NCBI GenBank assembly: GCA_027490215.1
Contig: JAIXYO010000066.1
Location: 62,001-126,000 of the forward strand
Length of the DNA: 64,000 nt
DNA from: Rubrivivax sp.
GTDB taxonomy: Bacteria > Pseudomonadota > Gammaproteobacteria > Burkholderiales > Burkholderiaceae_C
Direction of reading: 5' to 3'
Shown here: piece by piece, positions 1-9,411 of the stretch
Numbering within the stretch: position 1 is the stretch's first letter
Layout of the letters: each line of letters opens with the position of its first letter
The notes under the pieces: generated by a model
Database searches by the model: none
Told to the model about the DNA's origin: nothing
What the model saw: the letters and a program-made list of their open reading frames with translations, nothing else
Program-made: the position numbers and the translations under genes

Positions 1-360
1 GCCGACGATGAGTACCTGGCCGCGCTGGATCACGCACTGGATCGGCTGTGGCGACACGCTGAGTCCACCGGCCTTCCGCAATTGATCTTCTACCTGGCCG
101 GCGCCGATCCCCACGAGGGCGATCGCCTGGGCCGCCTGAAACTCACCGCAGCCGGCTTGGCCGAGCGTGACCGTCGTCTGTTCGCAGCAGCCCTGGAGCG
201 CCGCATTCCGGTCGCCGTGTCGATGGCGGGCGGCTACGGGACGGTGATCGAGGACACCGTGGCGCTCCAGCTCACCACCTTGCGCCTGGCGTTCGGCCAC
301 TGGCAGACCTGGCAGTCGTTGCGCCCGCGCGCGTCTGCGCTGCACGGCGAGGTCGCCTGA
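1..360 (+). CDS. Histone deacetylase-family (AcuC/AphA-like) hydrolase, 3' end
   Basis: The reading frame is open from the first base, so the gene begins outside the window and only about 119 C-terminal residues are seen. The segment reading YLAGADPHEGDRLGRL and the later SMAGGYG match the C-terminal part of class I/II histone-deacetylase-fold enzymes, which in bacteria act as zinc-dependent deacetylases of acetylpolyamines or other acetylated small molecules. The glycine-rich GGYG loop carries the conserved tyrosine that polarises the substrate carbonyl in this family. The actual substrate cannot be told from this fragment. It lies 21 bases before rmuC on the same strand. Confidence 0.72.
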   Translation, partial: ADDEYLAALDHALDRLWRHAESTGLPQLIFYLAGADPHEGDRLGRLKLTAAGLAERDRRLFAAALERRIPVAVSMAGGYGTVIEDTVALQLTTLRLAFGHWQTWQSLRPRASALHGEVA

Positions 361-381
361 GGCGCCTGAGACAATCGGTCG

Positions 382-1785
382 ATGGAAAACCTGCCCTGGA
401 TCACGCTCGCGCTGAGTGTCCTCACGCTGCTGCTCGTGCTGTGGTTGGCGCTTCGCAATCCAGACAACGCCAGCGCGCGCGCCGACCACGAGACGCTGAT
501 CGATGCGGTCCGCAGTGGCTCGGAGCGCCTGGAGCGCGAACTGCGCGATGAACTCGGCCGCAGCGCCCAGGGCACGCGGGTCGAACTGGGCACCGCGCTC
601 GGCACGTTTCAGCAGACATTGTTGAACCAGCAGGGCGACGTCGCCCGCACCCAGACCACGCAGGCCCAGGCCTCGCGCGAATCGCTCGATGCAGCGCTCA
701 AGCGCTTTTCAGACACTTTGGGTGCGCAGCTGCGCGACATGGCCGAGGCCAATGAGCGGCGACTCGGCGAGGTCAAGACCAGCGTCGAGCAACGGCTGAC
801 CGTGCTGCAGCAGGGCAACGAAGCCAAGCTCGAACAGATGCGTGCCACCGTCGATGAGAAGCTGCATGCAACGCTCGAAGCGCGTCTGGGCGAAAGCTTC
901 AAGCAGGTCGCCGACCGGCTCGACCAGGTACACCGCGGGCTGGGCGAGATGCAGGGGCTGGCCAAGGATGTGGGTTCGCTGAACCGCGTGCTGAATAACG
1001 TGAAGTCGCGCGGTGTCTTCGGCGAGGTACAACTGGCTGGCTTGCTGGAACAGGTGTTCACGCCGGACCAGTACGCAACGAACGTCGAGACCATTCCCGG
1101 CAGCGGCGCGCGGGTCGAATTTGCGATCAAGTTGCCGGGCCGCCGCGACGATGGCCTGCCACTGTGGCTGCCGATCGATGCGAAATTCCCGCGCGAGGAC
1201 TACGAGCGCCTGCTCGATGCGCAGGAGCGCGCCGACCGGCCCGAGGCCGAAGCGGCCGGCAAGGCGATCGAGCTCCGATTGCGCGCCGAGGCGAAGACCA
1301 TCCGCGAGAAGTACGTGGCGGCGCCGCACACCACCGAATTCGCGATCCTTTTCGTGCCGACCGAGGGCTTGTACGCCGAAGCGCTGCGCCGCCCGGGCCT
1401 GATGGAAGCGCTGCAGCGCGAACACCGTGTCACGCTGGCGGGGCCGACCACGCTGCTGGCCACGCTGAACAGCCTGCAGATGGGCTTTCGCACGTTGGCG
1501 CTGGAGAAGCGCTCGACCGAGGTGTGGGAGGTGCTGGGCGCGGTGAAGACCGAGTTCAGCAAGTTCGGCGAGGTGCTCGACAAAACCAAGAAAAAGCTCG
1601 CGGAGGCCAGTGACACGATTGACAAGGCGCAGACACGTACCAACGCGATGAACCGCGCGCTCAAGAGGGTCGAGGCAGTGTCCGAGCCGCGAATGCACGC
1701 GCTGTTGCCCGGCGCAGATGCTGAGTTGCAGGCGGAAGCCGACATCGACCCCTTGTCCGCCGAGGTTCCCGCGGCGCGCGATTGA
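382..1785 (+). CDS. rmuC: DNA recombination protein RmuC
   Basis: A 467-residue protein with one N-terminal membrane-type segment (about residues 5-25, rich in Leu/Val/Trp), a long Ala/Glu/Arg coiled-coil region to about residue 190, and the conserved RmuC domain (roughly 195-420, including GVFGEVQLAGLLEQ and LWLPIDAKFPREDYERL). RmuC proteins limit recombination at inverted repeats and have a nuclease-like fold. The biochemical role is not well established. The stop overlaps the next start (TGATG), so this gene and the MFS gene are probably translationally coupled. Confidence 0.9.
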   Translation: MENLPWITLALSVLTLLLVLWLALRNPDNASARADHETLIDAVRSGSERLERELRDELGRSAQGTRVELGTALGTFQQTLLNQQGDVARTQTTQAQASRESLDAALKRFSDTLGAQLRDMAEANERRLGEVKTSVEQRLTVLQQGNEAKLEQMRATVDEKLHATLEARLGESFKQVADRLDQVHRGLGEMQGLAKDVGSLNRVLNNVKSRGVFGEVQLAGLLEQVFTPDQYATNVETIPGSGARVEFAIKLPGRRDDGLPLWLPIDAKFPREDYERLLDAQERADRPEAEAAGKAIELRLRAEAKTIREKYVAAPHTTEFAILFVPTEGLYAEALRRPGLMEALQREHRVTLAGPTTLLATLNSLQMGFRTLALEKRSTEVWEVLGAVKTEFSKFGEVLDKTKKKLAEASDTIDKAQTRTNAMNRALKRVEAVSEPRMHALLPGADAELQAEADIDPLSAEVPAARD

Positions 1786-3038
1786 TGGCGTTTTCGCGGC
1801 CGCTGCTGGCGCTGATCCTCGGTCAGGTCTTCCTGCATGCCTGCATGACGGGTGCGCGCGTCGCCGCTCCCTTGCTGATGCTGCGGCAAGGTCATCCCGA
1901 GTGGGCAGTCGGTTTGCTGCTGGGTTTGTTTGCTGCCGCGCCGGTGGCCACTGCGCTGCACTCCGGGCGCATGGCAGACCGCCACGGTTATCACAGGCCG
2001 ATGCGGCTGGCGGTCGCGCTGGCGGTTGGTGGGGCGCTACTGGCGGCTGTGGCGGTGTGGTTGACGCCCTCAGCGCCGAGCACTGGATGGCCTGTACTGG
2101 ATGAGCTTCGCCTCGCGCCTCGTGGCGCCTCCTTTGCCATGCTGTCCGTGGCCGCGATGCTGTGTGGTGTTGGCGCCAACATGGGTCTGATCACAATCCA
2201 GCGCAGCGCCGCGCGCCTGGCTTCCGGAGGCGGAGCCGAGATCACGCGGGTGTTCAGCTGGCTCGGCCTGGCCCCGGCGGTGTCGAACATGATCGGCCCG
2301 GTCGTGGCTGGCACTGTCATCGACGCGGCGGGCTTCGGCAGCGCTTTTCTCGTGCTGGCCGTGCTGCCGCTGATCAGTCTGGCATGGATGCGGCGGGTGC
2401 CCGCCGAAGTGCCGGCAGCGCCCGCACCGGGTGCGCCAGTGACCAGCGCCTGGACGCTTCTGCGCCTGCCCGGGTTGCGCCGCCTGCTGCTGGTGAACTG
2501 GCTGTTGTCGTCGAGCTGGGATCTGCACGCCTTCCTGGTGCCCGTGCTCGGCCACGAGCGTGGCCTCAGCGCGTCGGCGATCGGGCTGATCCTGGGCACG
2601 TTCGCTGCCGCGGTGGCGTCGGTCAGGCTCGTCATTCCCTGGATCGCGCACCATCTGCGCGAGGCGCAGGTCCTGACTGGCGCCATGCTGACCACGGCGG
2701 CGGTATTTGCGATCTACCCGTTCGCCCAGTCAGCGCTCGCGATGGCGATCTGCGGCGCCTCCTTGGGCATCGCTTTGGGGTGCGTGCAGCCGATGATCAT
2801 GACCGCCTTGCACCGTCTGACACCCCAGCCGCGCCACGGCGAGGCGCTGGCGCTGCGCTCGATGACGATCAACGGTGCCAGCACGCTGATGCCGCTGCTG
2901 TTCGGCGTGGTTGGCTCAGCGCTCGGTGCCGCGCCGTTGTTCTGGCTGATGGGTGTTGCCATGGCCACGGGAAGCATGGCGGCGTGGCAGGTCGGGCGTC
3001 GGTCGGATGACGCCCACCTCGCGGCGCTCAGAACTTGA
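1785..3038 (+). CDS. MFS transporter
   Basis: A 417-residue integral membrane protein with about twelve hydrophobic segments, consistent with a major facilitator superfamily permease. The ATG at 1785 overlaps the rmuC stop and is preferred to an in-frame TTG one codon earlier. The motif GRMADRHGYHRP near residue 65 resembles the loop 2-3 signature of MFS proteins (G-x3-D-R-x-G-R-R). The substrate is unknown, and an efflux role is only a guess. Its last 11 bases overlap the 3' end of the convergent gene on the other strand. Confidence 0.8.
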   Translation: MAFSRPLLALILGQVFLHACMTGARVAAPLLMLRQGHPEWAVGLLLGLFAAAPVATALHSGRMADRHGYHRPMRLAVALAVGGALLAAVAVWLTPSAPSTGWPVLDELRLAPRGASFAMLSVAAMLCGVGANMGLITIQRSAARLASGGGAEITRVFSWLGLAPAVSNMIGPVVAGTVIDAAGFGSAFLVLAVLPLISLAWMRRVPAEVPAAPAPGAPVTSAWTLLRLPGLRRLLLVNWLLSSSWDLHAFLVPVLGHERGLSASAIGLILGTFAAAVASVRLVIPWIAHHLREAQVLTGAMLTTAAVFAIYPFAQSALAMAICGASLGIALGCVQPMIMTALHRLTPQPRHGEALALRSMTINGASTLMPLLFGVVGSALGAAPLFWLMGVAMATGSMAAWQVGRRSDDAHLAALRT

Positions 3039-3702
3039 AGTCGCCTGTGCTGGGCGGTGGGTCGCGGCGCACTTCCTTCGCGTCGGTGAGCAAGGAGGGC
3101 AGCCGGGCTGACGTGTCCTTGTCCGACGCGGCGCGCTGTTCGGTCAGCGGGGTCGCTGCCGCGAACTGGTAACCGGCGGGCAACTTCGACTCTCGGGGAT
3201 ATCCGGCCGCATCGAGGTAGGACGCCCAGCCTTCAGAAGACCAGCCGCGAACCACTTGCGAGCCAATGGTGACCGCCGGCAGGTCACTGCCGCCAGTCAG
3301 GCGCAGCAGCACGGCACCGTCCTCACCGGTGACCACACTCTTCTCCGTGTAGGGAATGCCACGCTGCTGCAGGAACTGCCGTCCCGATTCGCACGGGCCG
3401 CAGTTGGCAGAGCCATACAGCGTGACCGGGTAGCGCTGCACGGCCTCTCGGAGGTCAATAGGCAATGTCGCTTGAACCCCTGCTGTGGCGCCAGTGGTCT
3501 TCAAGGTGGACAGCTTGTCGCCGCTGGCCAGCGGCGGTCGGTCGGTGTAGGTGATCCGGCCATCGCTGCCGACGACCTTGTACTGTTGGGCAAAGCTCGG
3601 CGTGGCGATGCTGGCGAGGCATGCTGTGCAGGCGAGCGTGATAGCCCACCCCGAAGCTTGGCGCAACGAAACCGGGCATTGGGTGCTTGGCGTCGAACTC
3701 AT
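3028..3702 (-). CDS. Periplasmic glutaredoxin-like protein with DUF4124-type N-terminus
   Basis: A 224-residue protein. The start at 3702 is chosen over an upstream ATG because a strong purine-rich ribosome site (GAGGGGAGA) sits just before it. An N-terminal signal peptide (hydrophobic stretch ending near SFAQ) precedes a DUF4124-like segment (YKVVGSDGRITYTDRPP). A thioredoxin-fold glutaredoxin domain follows, with the redox motif CGPC in GSANCGPCESGRQFL. Proteins of this layout are probably envelope thiol-redox proteins. The partner is not known. Confidence 0.72.
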   Translation of the reverse strand: MSSTPSTQCPVSLRQASGWAITLACTACLASIATPSFAQQYKVVGSDGRITYTDRPPLASGDKLSTLKTTGATAGVQATLPIDLREAVQRYPVTLYGSANCGPCESGRQFLQQRGIPYTEKSVVTGEDGAVLLRLTGGSDLPAVTIGSQVVRGWSSEGWASYLDAAGYPRESKLPAGYQFAAATPLTEQRAASDKDTSARLPSLLTDAKEVRRDPPPSTGDFKF

Positions 3703-3749
3703 CACTGTCTCCCCTCTAAACGTCTTGCGGTGCGGCATGGCGTAGGCGT

Positions 3750-5813
3750 TCACGTCATGCCCTGATGGCGAAGCAGGGCGTCAATGCTCGGCTCGCGCCC
3801 GCGAAAGGCCTTGAAGCTTTCCATGGCGGGCCGGCTGCCGCCAGCTTCGAGCACAGCCTGCCGATAGCGGCGGCCGGTGGCCACGTTCAGCACGCCGCCA
3901 TCCTGTGCACACTCCTCGAACGCCGACCAGGCATCGGCCGACAGCACCTCGGCCCATTTGTAGCTGTAGTACCCCGCCGAGTAACCGCCGGCGAAGATGT
4001 GCGAGAAGCTGTGCTGGAAGCGGTTCAGCGCCGGCGGCTTGAACACCGACACCTCATTGCGGACTTCGTCGAGCACTTCGGCAATTCGGTCTTCGCTGCC
4101 GGGCTCGGCATGAAGCCGCATGTCGAACAGGGAGAACTCCACCTGGCGCAGGGTCTGTAAACCGCTTTGGAAATTCTTGGCTGCCAGCATGCGGTCGAAC
4201 AGTTCGCGAGGCAGTGCTGCGCCCGTGTCGATATGGGAAGTCAAACGCTTCACCACGTCCCACTCCCAGCAGAAGTTTTCCATGAACTGACTGGGTAACT
4301 CGACAGCGTCCCATTCGACGCCGGAGATGCCGGCCACCCCGATGTCGTCGACCTGGGTCAGCATGTGATGCAGGCCGTGGCCGAACTCATGGAAGAGGGT
4401 GGTCACATCGTCGTGACTGAGCAACGCGGCGCGCCCTGACAAGGGCGGCGTGAAGTTGCATACCAACTGTGCTACCGGTGTTTGCAGCCTGCCTTCCGGC
4501 CGCGCCCAGCGGCCACGTACATCGTCCATCCAGGCGCCGGGCCGCTTGCCCGGGCGGGCGTAGGGATCGAGGTAGAACTGGCCCACCAACTCGGTATTCC
4601 CGTCGGCCGAGCCGGCACTGGCGCGCTCGATGCGGAAGAAGCGCACGCTGGGGTGCCACACTGGTGCACTGTCGGGACGGATCGTCACCTCGAACAGGGT
4701 CTCGATGATGCGGAACAGCCCTTCAAGCACCTTCGGCTCGGTGAAGTACTGCTTCACTTCGTGGTCGCTGAAGGCGTACCGAGCTTCCTTGAGCTTCTCG
4801 CTGGCGAACGGCAGGTCCCAGGCCTGCAGATCGTCGATGCCCAGCTCGGTGCGGGCAAACTCGCGCAACTCAGCCAGATCCTGCAACGCGTGTGGCCTGG
4901 CTCGGCGTGCAAGGTCTCGCAGGAAGTCCGTCACCTGGTTGGGCGAGGTTGCCATCTTTGGAACCAGCGAAACATCGGCATAGCTGGGATAGCCCAGCAA
5001 ACGTGCCTCTTCCTGGCGCAGGCGCAGTAACTCGCGCATCACTTCGCTGTTGTCTTTTTCAGGGGGACCCAGATCGCTCGCGCGGGTGGCGTTGGCGACA
5101 TAGAGCCGTTCACGCAGCGCGCGGTTGTGGGCGTATTGCATCACCGGAAAGTAGCTCGGGAAATGCAGCGTCAGCTTGTGCCCGGTCTTGCCCTCGGCGG
5201 CGGCTGCGGCCGCCGACGCCTCACGCGCATCGGCCGGGACACCCACGAGTTCGTCGGCCGAGGCGTAGTAAGCATAGCCATCGGTGGCGTCAAGCACGTG
5301 CTCGGAAAACTTCTGCGCCAGCTCGGCCTGCAATTCCTGAACGCGCTGGAAGCGTTGCTTGGCTTCGCCTTCCAATTCGGCGCCGGCAAGCACGAAATCT
5401 CGCATCGCATTGCCCAGAGCCTGCTTGCGGGCCGGACTCAGCACCTGGCCTTGCCCGACATCTGCAGCCTGCGCGATCGACTTGTACTTCGCATACAGCC
5501 GCTCGTCAGCGGCATGGCGACTGGATTGCTCCGTGACCTTGGGCAATGCCTCGGTAAACGCCGCTCGGAGTGCGGGGGTGTCGGCGACAGCATTCAGATG
5601 ACCAATGGCTCCCCAGACAAAGCGCAATCGTTCCGCTGCGGTGTCGAGGACAGCCGACACGGCATCGTATTGCGCCGGCACATCCGGGCCGACGGCCAGT
5701 TCGAGTGCGTCGTCGGCCGCCCTCAGCAGGACATCGACTGCTGGAGCGACGTGCTCCGGTCGGATCTGATCGAAGGCGGGCAGGCTGTCAGCGCTGAGCA
5801 ACGGATTGGTCAT
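3750..5813 (-). CDS. prlC: Oligopeptidase A (M3 family metallopeptidase)
   Basis: A 687-residue cytosolic zinc oligopeptidase. The M3 active-site motif HEFGH is present (in TTLFHEFGHGLHHML, about two thirds along), with a downstream glutamate region typical of thimet oligopeptidases. The start at 5813 gives MTNPLLSADSLPAFDQI, which matches the N-terminus of known OpdA/PrlC proteins. A longer in-frame extension to 5921 has no homologous look. Length is close to the E. coli enzyme (680). It degrades short peptides, including cleaved signal peptides, in the cytoplasm. Confidence 0.93.
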   Translation of the reverse strand: MTNPLLSADSLPAFDQIRPEHVAPAVDVLLRAADDALELAVGPDVPAQYDAVSAVLDTAAERLRFVWGAIGHLNAVADTPALRAAFTEALPKVTEQSSRHAADERLYAKYKSIAQAADVGQGQVLSPARKQALGNAMRDFVLAGAELEGEAKQRFQRVQELQAELAQKFSEHVLDATDGYAYYASADELVGVPADAREASAAAAAAEGKTGHKLTLHFPSYFPVMQYAHNRALRERLYVANATRASDLGPPEKDNSEVMRELLRLRQEEARLLGYPSYADVSLVPKMATSPNQVTDFLRDLARRARPHALQDLAELREFARTELGIDDLQAWDLPFASEKLKEARYAFSDHEVKQYFTEPKVLEGLFRIIETLFEVTIRPDSAPVWHPSVRFFRIERASAGSADGNTELVGQFYLDPYARPGKRPGAWMDDVRGRWARPEGRLQTPVAQLVCNFTPPLSGRAALLSHDDVTTLFHEFGHGLHHMLTQVDDIGVAGISGVEWDAVELPSQFMENFCWEWDVVKRLTSHIDTGAALPRELFDRMLAAKNFQSGLQTLRQVEFSLFDMRLHAEPGSEDRIAEVLDEVRNEVSVFKPPALNRFQHSFSHIFAGGYSAGYYSYKWAEVLSADAWSAFEECAQDGGVLNVATGRRYRQAVLEAGGSRPAMESFKAFRGREPSIDALLRHQGMT

Positions 5814-6006
5814 GGGGTGAACGCCGGCTGAATGTGGGGTGATCGAACAAGGGATGACGCATGGAGCCACTCTGTGCAGAGCTGATGCAGATGGTGCTGG
5901 CCAGCACCGCTGCAAGGGCAAAGATTACCCTTTGTCACTGCCGCGGCCCAATGCCCTTGCATCTACAACGAGAAGAACCGCACGCCTGAGGAGACCGAAA
6001 AACAGT

Positions 6007-6029
6007 AAAGGCCGCTGCAGGCGGCCTTT
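6007..6029 (-). terminator. Intrinsic terminator after the FixJ-type regulator
   Basis: A near-perfect hairpin with 9-bp arms (AAAGGCCGC / GCGGCCTTT) and a 5-base loop. Read on the minus strand it is followed within a few bases by a T-rich run (CTGTTTTTC). It lies about 40 bases beyond the regulator stop codon in the 254-base gap before the prlC start. The rest of that gap shows no gene. Confidence 0.8.
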
Positions 6030-6067
6030 GGGGAGGAAAGGGACCGGGAGTTCAGGACTCCCACCGG

Positions 6068-6691
6068 TCACGACTTTCCTTGAGCGCCCAGCGCAATCTT
6101 CAGCAGATCGGCCACCGTGTTGGCGTTGAGTTTTTCCATGATGTTGGCGCGGTGAGCCTCGACTGTCTTGATGCTGATCCCCAGATCGTCGGCGATCTGC
6201 TTGTTGAGGCGGCCGGCGACGATGCGCTCGAGCACCTGACTTTCGCGGGTGGTCAGGCGCGACAGCAGGGCGTCCCGGCTGGCGGCTTCCTGATGGTGCG
6301 AGAACGCAGCGCGAGCCTGATCCAGCATGCGTTCGACAAGGTTGACCAGTTCGGCTTCCTTGAACGGCTTCTCGATGAAATCCATCGCTCCCTTCTTCAT
6401 CGTCGTGACTGCCATAGGCACGTCGCCGTGGCCGGTGATGAAGACGATGGGCAGTGGGCTCTTGCGCTCAAGCAGACGGTCCTGCAACTCCAGGCCACTC
6501 ATGCCATCCATGCGGATGTCGGCGATCAGGCAGGCCACTTCACGTGAGTCGAAGCGCGACAGAAAGGACTCCGACGAGTCGAAGCACTTGACGCGATAGT
6601 CCTTGCCTTCGAGTAGCCACTGGAGGGAATCGCGTACCGCTTCGTCGTCGTCGACGACATAGACAGTGCCTTTTTTGGGAATCAAGCTCAT
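6068..6691 (-). CDS. FixJ/DctR-type two-component response regulator
   Basis: A 207-residue regulator. The N-terminal receiver domain has the acidic cluster VVDDD (residues 12-16), the likely phosphorylated Asp58 in LIADIRMDG, and the conserved Lys in FIEKPF. The C-terminal LuxR/FixJ helix-turn-helix (about 145-195, LTTRESQVLERI and NKQIADDLGISIKTVEAHR) binds DNA. The start codon overlaps the stop of the sensor kinase (ATGA), so the pair is one operon. Relatives include FixJ, TodT and DctR. The regulon cannot be assigned from sequence, and no target operon is adjacent. Confidence 0.88.
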   Translation of the reverse strand: MSLIPKKGTVYVVDDDEAVRDSLQWLLEGKDYRVKCFDSSESFLSRFDSREVACLIADIRMDGMSGLELQDRLLERKSPLPIVFITGHGDVPMAVTTMKKGAMDFIEKPFKEAELVNLVERMLDQARAAFSHHQEAASRDALLSRLTTRESQVLERIVAGRLNKQIADDLGISIKTVEAHRANIMEKLNANTVADLLKIALGAQGKS

Positions 6692-9240
6692 GAGATCACA
6701 GCCGCGTTGGGTGAGGGGAGCGCTTCGATTCGGCCGGGTTCAACAGGTAGTGTGAACACGAAACAGCAACCTGAGACCGACCCTCCATTGTAAAGGTTCT
6801 CTGCTCTCATTCGACCACGATGCGACTCGATGATCGAGCGGCACAGGCTGAGTCCGATGCCCAATCCTTCCGGTTTCGTCGAGAAAAATGCTTCATAAAG
6901 CCTCGCCAGCACCTCCGGCTTGATCCCGGGGCCCATGTCGGTCACCCTGAACTCGATGACTTCGCCTTCTTCGGCTGTGTGCCTTGGGACCACTCGCAGT
7001 TCGATGTTGCGGCGCGCCGATGGCAGCTTCGCCGAATCGATCGCCTCGGCCGCGTTCTTCAGCAGATTCAGCACCACCTGTTCGATCAGGATCGGATCGA
7101 CCATCAATGGCGGCAGCCGCTGTGCGACGTAGGTGTGAATGGCCACCCGCCGACGGCGCAACTCGATGTTGGCCAGGTCGACCGCATCGTCGACGATGGT
7201 TTGCGCGCTCGCTTCCTGACGCTGTGGCTCGCTGCGCTTCACGAAGGCGCGGATCCGGTGAATGATCTGCCCCGCTCGTTGCGCCTGCCGGGAGGTCTTC
7301 TCCAGGGCTGCGATCAGATCGTCTTTTTCGATCGCGTCGTTCTTGACCCGCGACACCATGCCGTTGCAGTAGTTCGCGATGGCAGTGAGCGGCTGATTCA
7401 GCTCATGGGCCACCGACGAGGCCATCTCACCCATCGTCACCAGGCGGCTCGTGACCTGGGCCTTTTCCGACTGGCTGGCGGCCTGGCTTTCGGCATGCCG
7501 CCGCGCTGTCACATCGGTGGCGATCAACATCTGCGCGAGCCGGCCATCGGTCCATTGCAGGTAGCGCACCCGCACATCGAACCATTTGTTGAGCGGCTCG
7601 ATCAGGACCTCGCGCGGGTCCGAGTTGATCGCCGTGAGCTCCTGCGTTGGCAGTCCGCCCATGTTCTCTACAAAATCCTCAGACACTTCCCCAGGGATCA
7701 CATCCACATCATCGCCAGCGAGAAGCGCATGACCCAGCGCATCGCTGCCGAACCACAGACGATAGGAGCGGTTGGCAAACAGCAATTCGCCTTGCTGCAC
7801 CGATAGCACCGACACGGCTGCGTCCAGTCCTTCGAGTACCGTGGTGAAGCGCTCGTGCGACGCGGCCAGTTGGTCGCGCACCCGCTTGGCGTCGGTGATG
7901 TTGGTCATCGAAGTCATCCAGCCGGTCTGCTGACCCTTCGGATCGACAAGTGGGGACACATACATCCGCGCGTCGAACAGGTCGCCGTTCTTGTGCATCG
8001 CCTTGATCTCGATGCCGCCAGCCGGGCTCCGGCCTTCAAGCTCCTGCTGGAGCAGACGGTGACTTTCTTCCTGGCGGTCTGGGGGCCAGTAGGGAAACGG
8101 CGGTGTGCGCCCGATCAACTCCTGTTCGCTGAACCCGGTCATTTCACAGAAGGCGGGGTTCACGTAGGTGATGCGACCCTCCTTGTCCATGGCGCGCATG
8201 CCGGTCAGCATCGAGTTCTCCATCGCACGGCGAAAGTTCGCTTCCGACACCAGCGCGGTCTGCATCTGCGAACGCCGACGCATGTGTCGCCATGTGATCA
8301 GCAGTGTCCAGACAGTCAGGAAGCTCAGAGCGACCACCATCCAGAACAGCGTGTTGCCGACCAGTCCGCCCGAGGTTCGGTAGCCCTGGCCGCGCAGCAT
8401 CAGCGCATTGCCCGAGGAAAGCACGGGCACATCGTGCGAGATGGTGGCCGCACGCAAGTCCTGGCCCGGCATCAGCATCACCGTGCTGGCGAGCAACCGC
8501 CCCTTCGGATCGATCAGGCTGATGGCGTGTCGAGCGCTGACATCGTTGGGCACCAGCACCCGTATCAGACTCTCGGCCGGGTACTCGGCCACCAGCATCC
8601 CGAGAAAGACATTGCGCACCATCAGTGGCACATGCACCTGAACGACGTTCGTCTGGGCGTTGTCTGTGAATGCGGCGGAGTAGACCGTGTCACGCGTGTT
8701 GCGGGCTGCGCGGAATGCGCTCTCAGGCGCACTGTCCGTGCCTTCTCGGGGCAGCGAATTGCCACGCTGTGCCGCGACCTCTGCCGGATCGTTGTCGGTC
8801 CGGTAACCATGCGCGGACTGCGCCGCGACGACGCCGCGTCCAGTGTCCAGCCAGTAGATGCGGCTGATCTCTGGGTGCTCACGTATGAGGTCAGCCGCAT
8901 TTCGCAGGAACAGGTTGCGGTCAGGCCGGTTCACCACCAGTTCCTGCGCGATGCGGCCGAGTTGCTCCTCGTTCTCGATCAGCCTCAGCCGGATGTGCTG
9001 CTGCGCCACCTCGGTGTCGCGCCGCACCGAATCGCCCGCCCGCTGTAACTCTTCGTTGCGCAGGTACCAGAACGCCGAAATGATCGCGGCCAGAAACAGC
9101 AGCACCGAGGCAAGCGGGGCCAGCGTCGCGTAGCGATCCTGCCGTGCTGGCGATTGACGGCGCCACCAACGCCCGAACAGTCGTCGCTCGAACGGCGCGG
9201 AGCGACGCAGTCGTTTGCCGATGTCGAGTGGTAGCCGCAT
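6688..9240 (-). CDS. Membrane-bound PAS sensor histidine kinase
   Basis: About 850 residues from the ATG at 9240 (a start nine codons earlier is also possible). Two membrane segments (about 40-62 and 300-322) enclose a large periplasmic sensing domain. Two PAS domains follow (the first with ITYVNPAFCEMTGFSEQEL), then the phosphoacceptor His in SSVAHELNQPLTAI and an ATPase domain with DMGPGIKPEVL and GLGIGLSLCRSIIE. The HELNQPL H-box is typical of FixL/DctB/DctS kinases paired with FixJ-type regulators, which fits the overlapping gene downstream. A dicarboxylate-like ligand is a guess from family resemblance. No heme-ligating PAS motif is obvious. Confidence 0.86.
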   Translation of the reverse strand: MRLPLDIGKRLRRSAPFERRLFGRWWRRQSPARQDRYATLAPLASVLLFLAAIISAFWYLRNEELQRAGDSVRRDTEVAQQHIRLRLIENEEQLGRIAQELVVNRPDRNLFLRNAADLIREHPEISRIYWLDTGRGVVAAQSAHGYRTDNDPAEVAAQRGNSLPREGTDSAPESAFRAARNTRDTVYSAAFTDNAQTNVVQVHVPLMVRNVFLGMLVAEYPAESLIRVLVPNDVSARHAISLIDPKGRLLASTVMLMPGQDLRAATISHDVPVLSSGNALMLRGQGYRTSGGLVGNTLFWMVVALSFLTVWTLLITWRHMRRRSQMQTALVSEANFRRAMENSMLTGMRAMDKEGRITYVNPAFCEMTGFSEQELIGRTPPFPYWPPDRQEESHRLLQQELEGRSPAGGIEIKAMHKNGDLFDARMYVSPLVDPKGQQTGWMTSMTNITDAKRVRDQLAASHERFTTVLEGLDAAVSVLSVQQGELLFANRSYRLWFGSDALGHALLAGDDVDVIPGEVSEDFVENMGGLPTQELTAINSDPREVLIEPLNKWFDVRVRYLQWTDGRLAQMLIATDVTARRHAESQAASQSEKAQVTSRLVTMGEMASSVAHELNQPLTAIANYCNGMVSRVKNDAIEKDDLIAALEKTSRQAQRAGQIIHRIRAFVKRSEPQRQEASAQTIVDDAVDLANIELRRRRVAIHTYVAQRLPPLMVDPILIEQVVLNLLKNAAEAIDSAKLPSARRNIELRVVPRHTAEEGEVIEFRVTDMGPGIKPEVLARLYEAFFSTKPEGLGIGLSLCRSIIESHRGRMRAENLYNGGSVSGCCFVFTLPVEPGRIEALPSPNAAVIS

Positions 9241-9411
9241 GGATCCAATTATCGGTGGCGCCCGCACATTCGCGTAAACACGTATAGGTCAGAATCTAGG
9301 CCGTCAAACCGCTTACCGCACGACCAGCCAACACTCGACGACGCCTGTATCAGAGCCGCACCGGTGCGAAAATGCACCTCAATAACAACATTTCGCCCGT
9401 CTGGAGACACC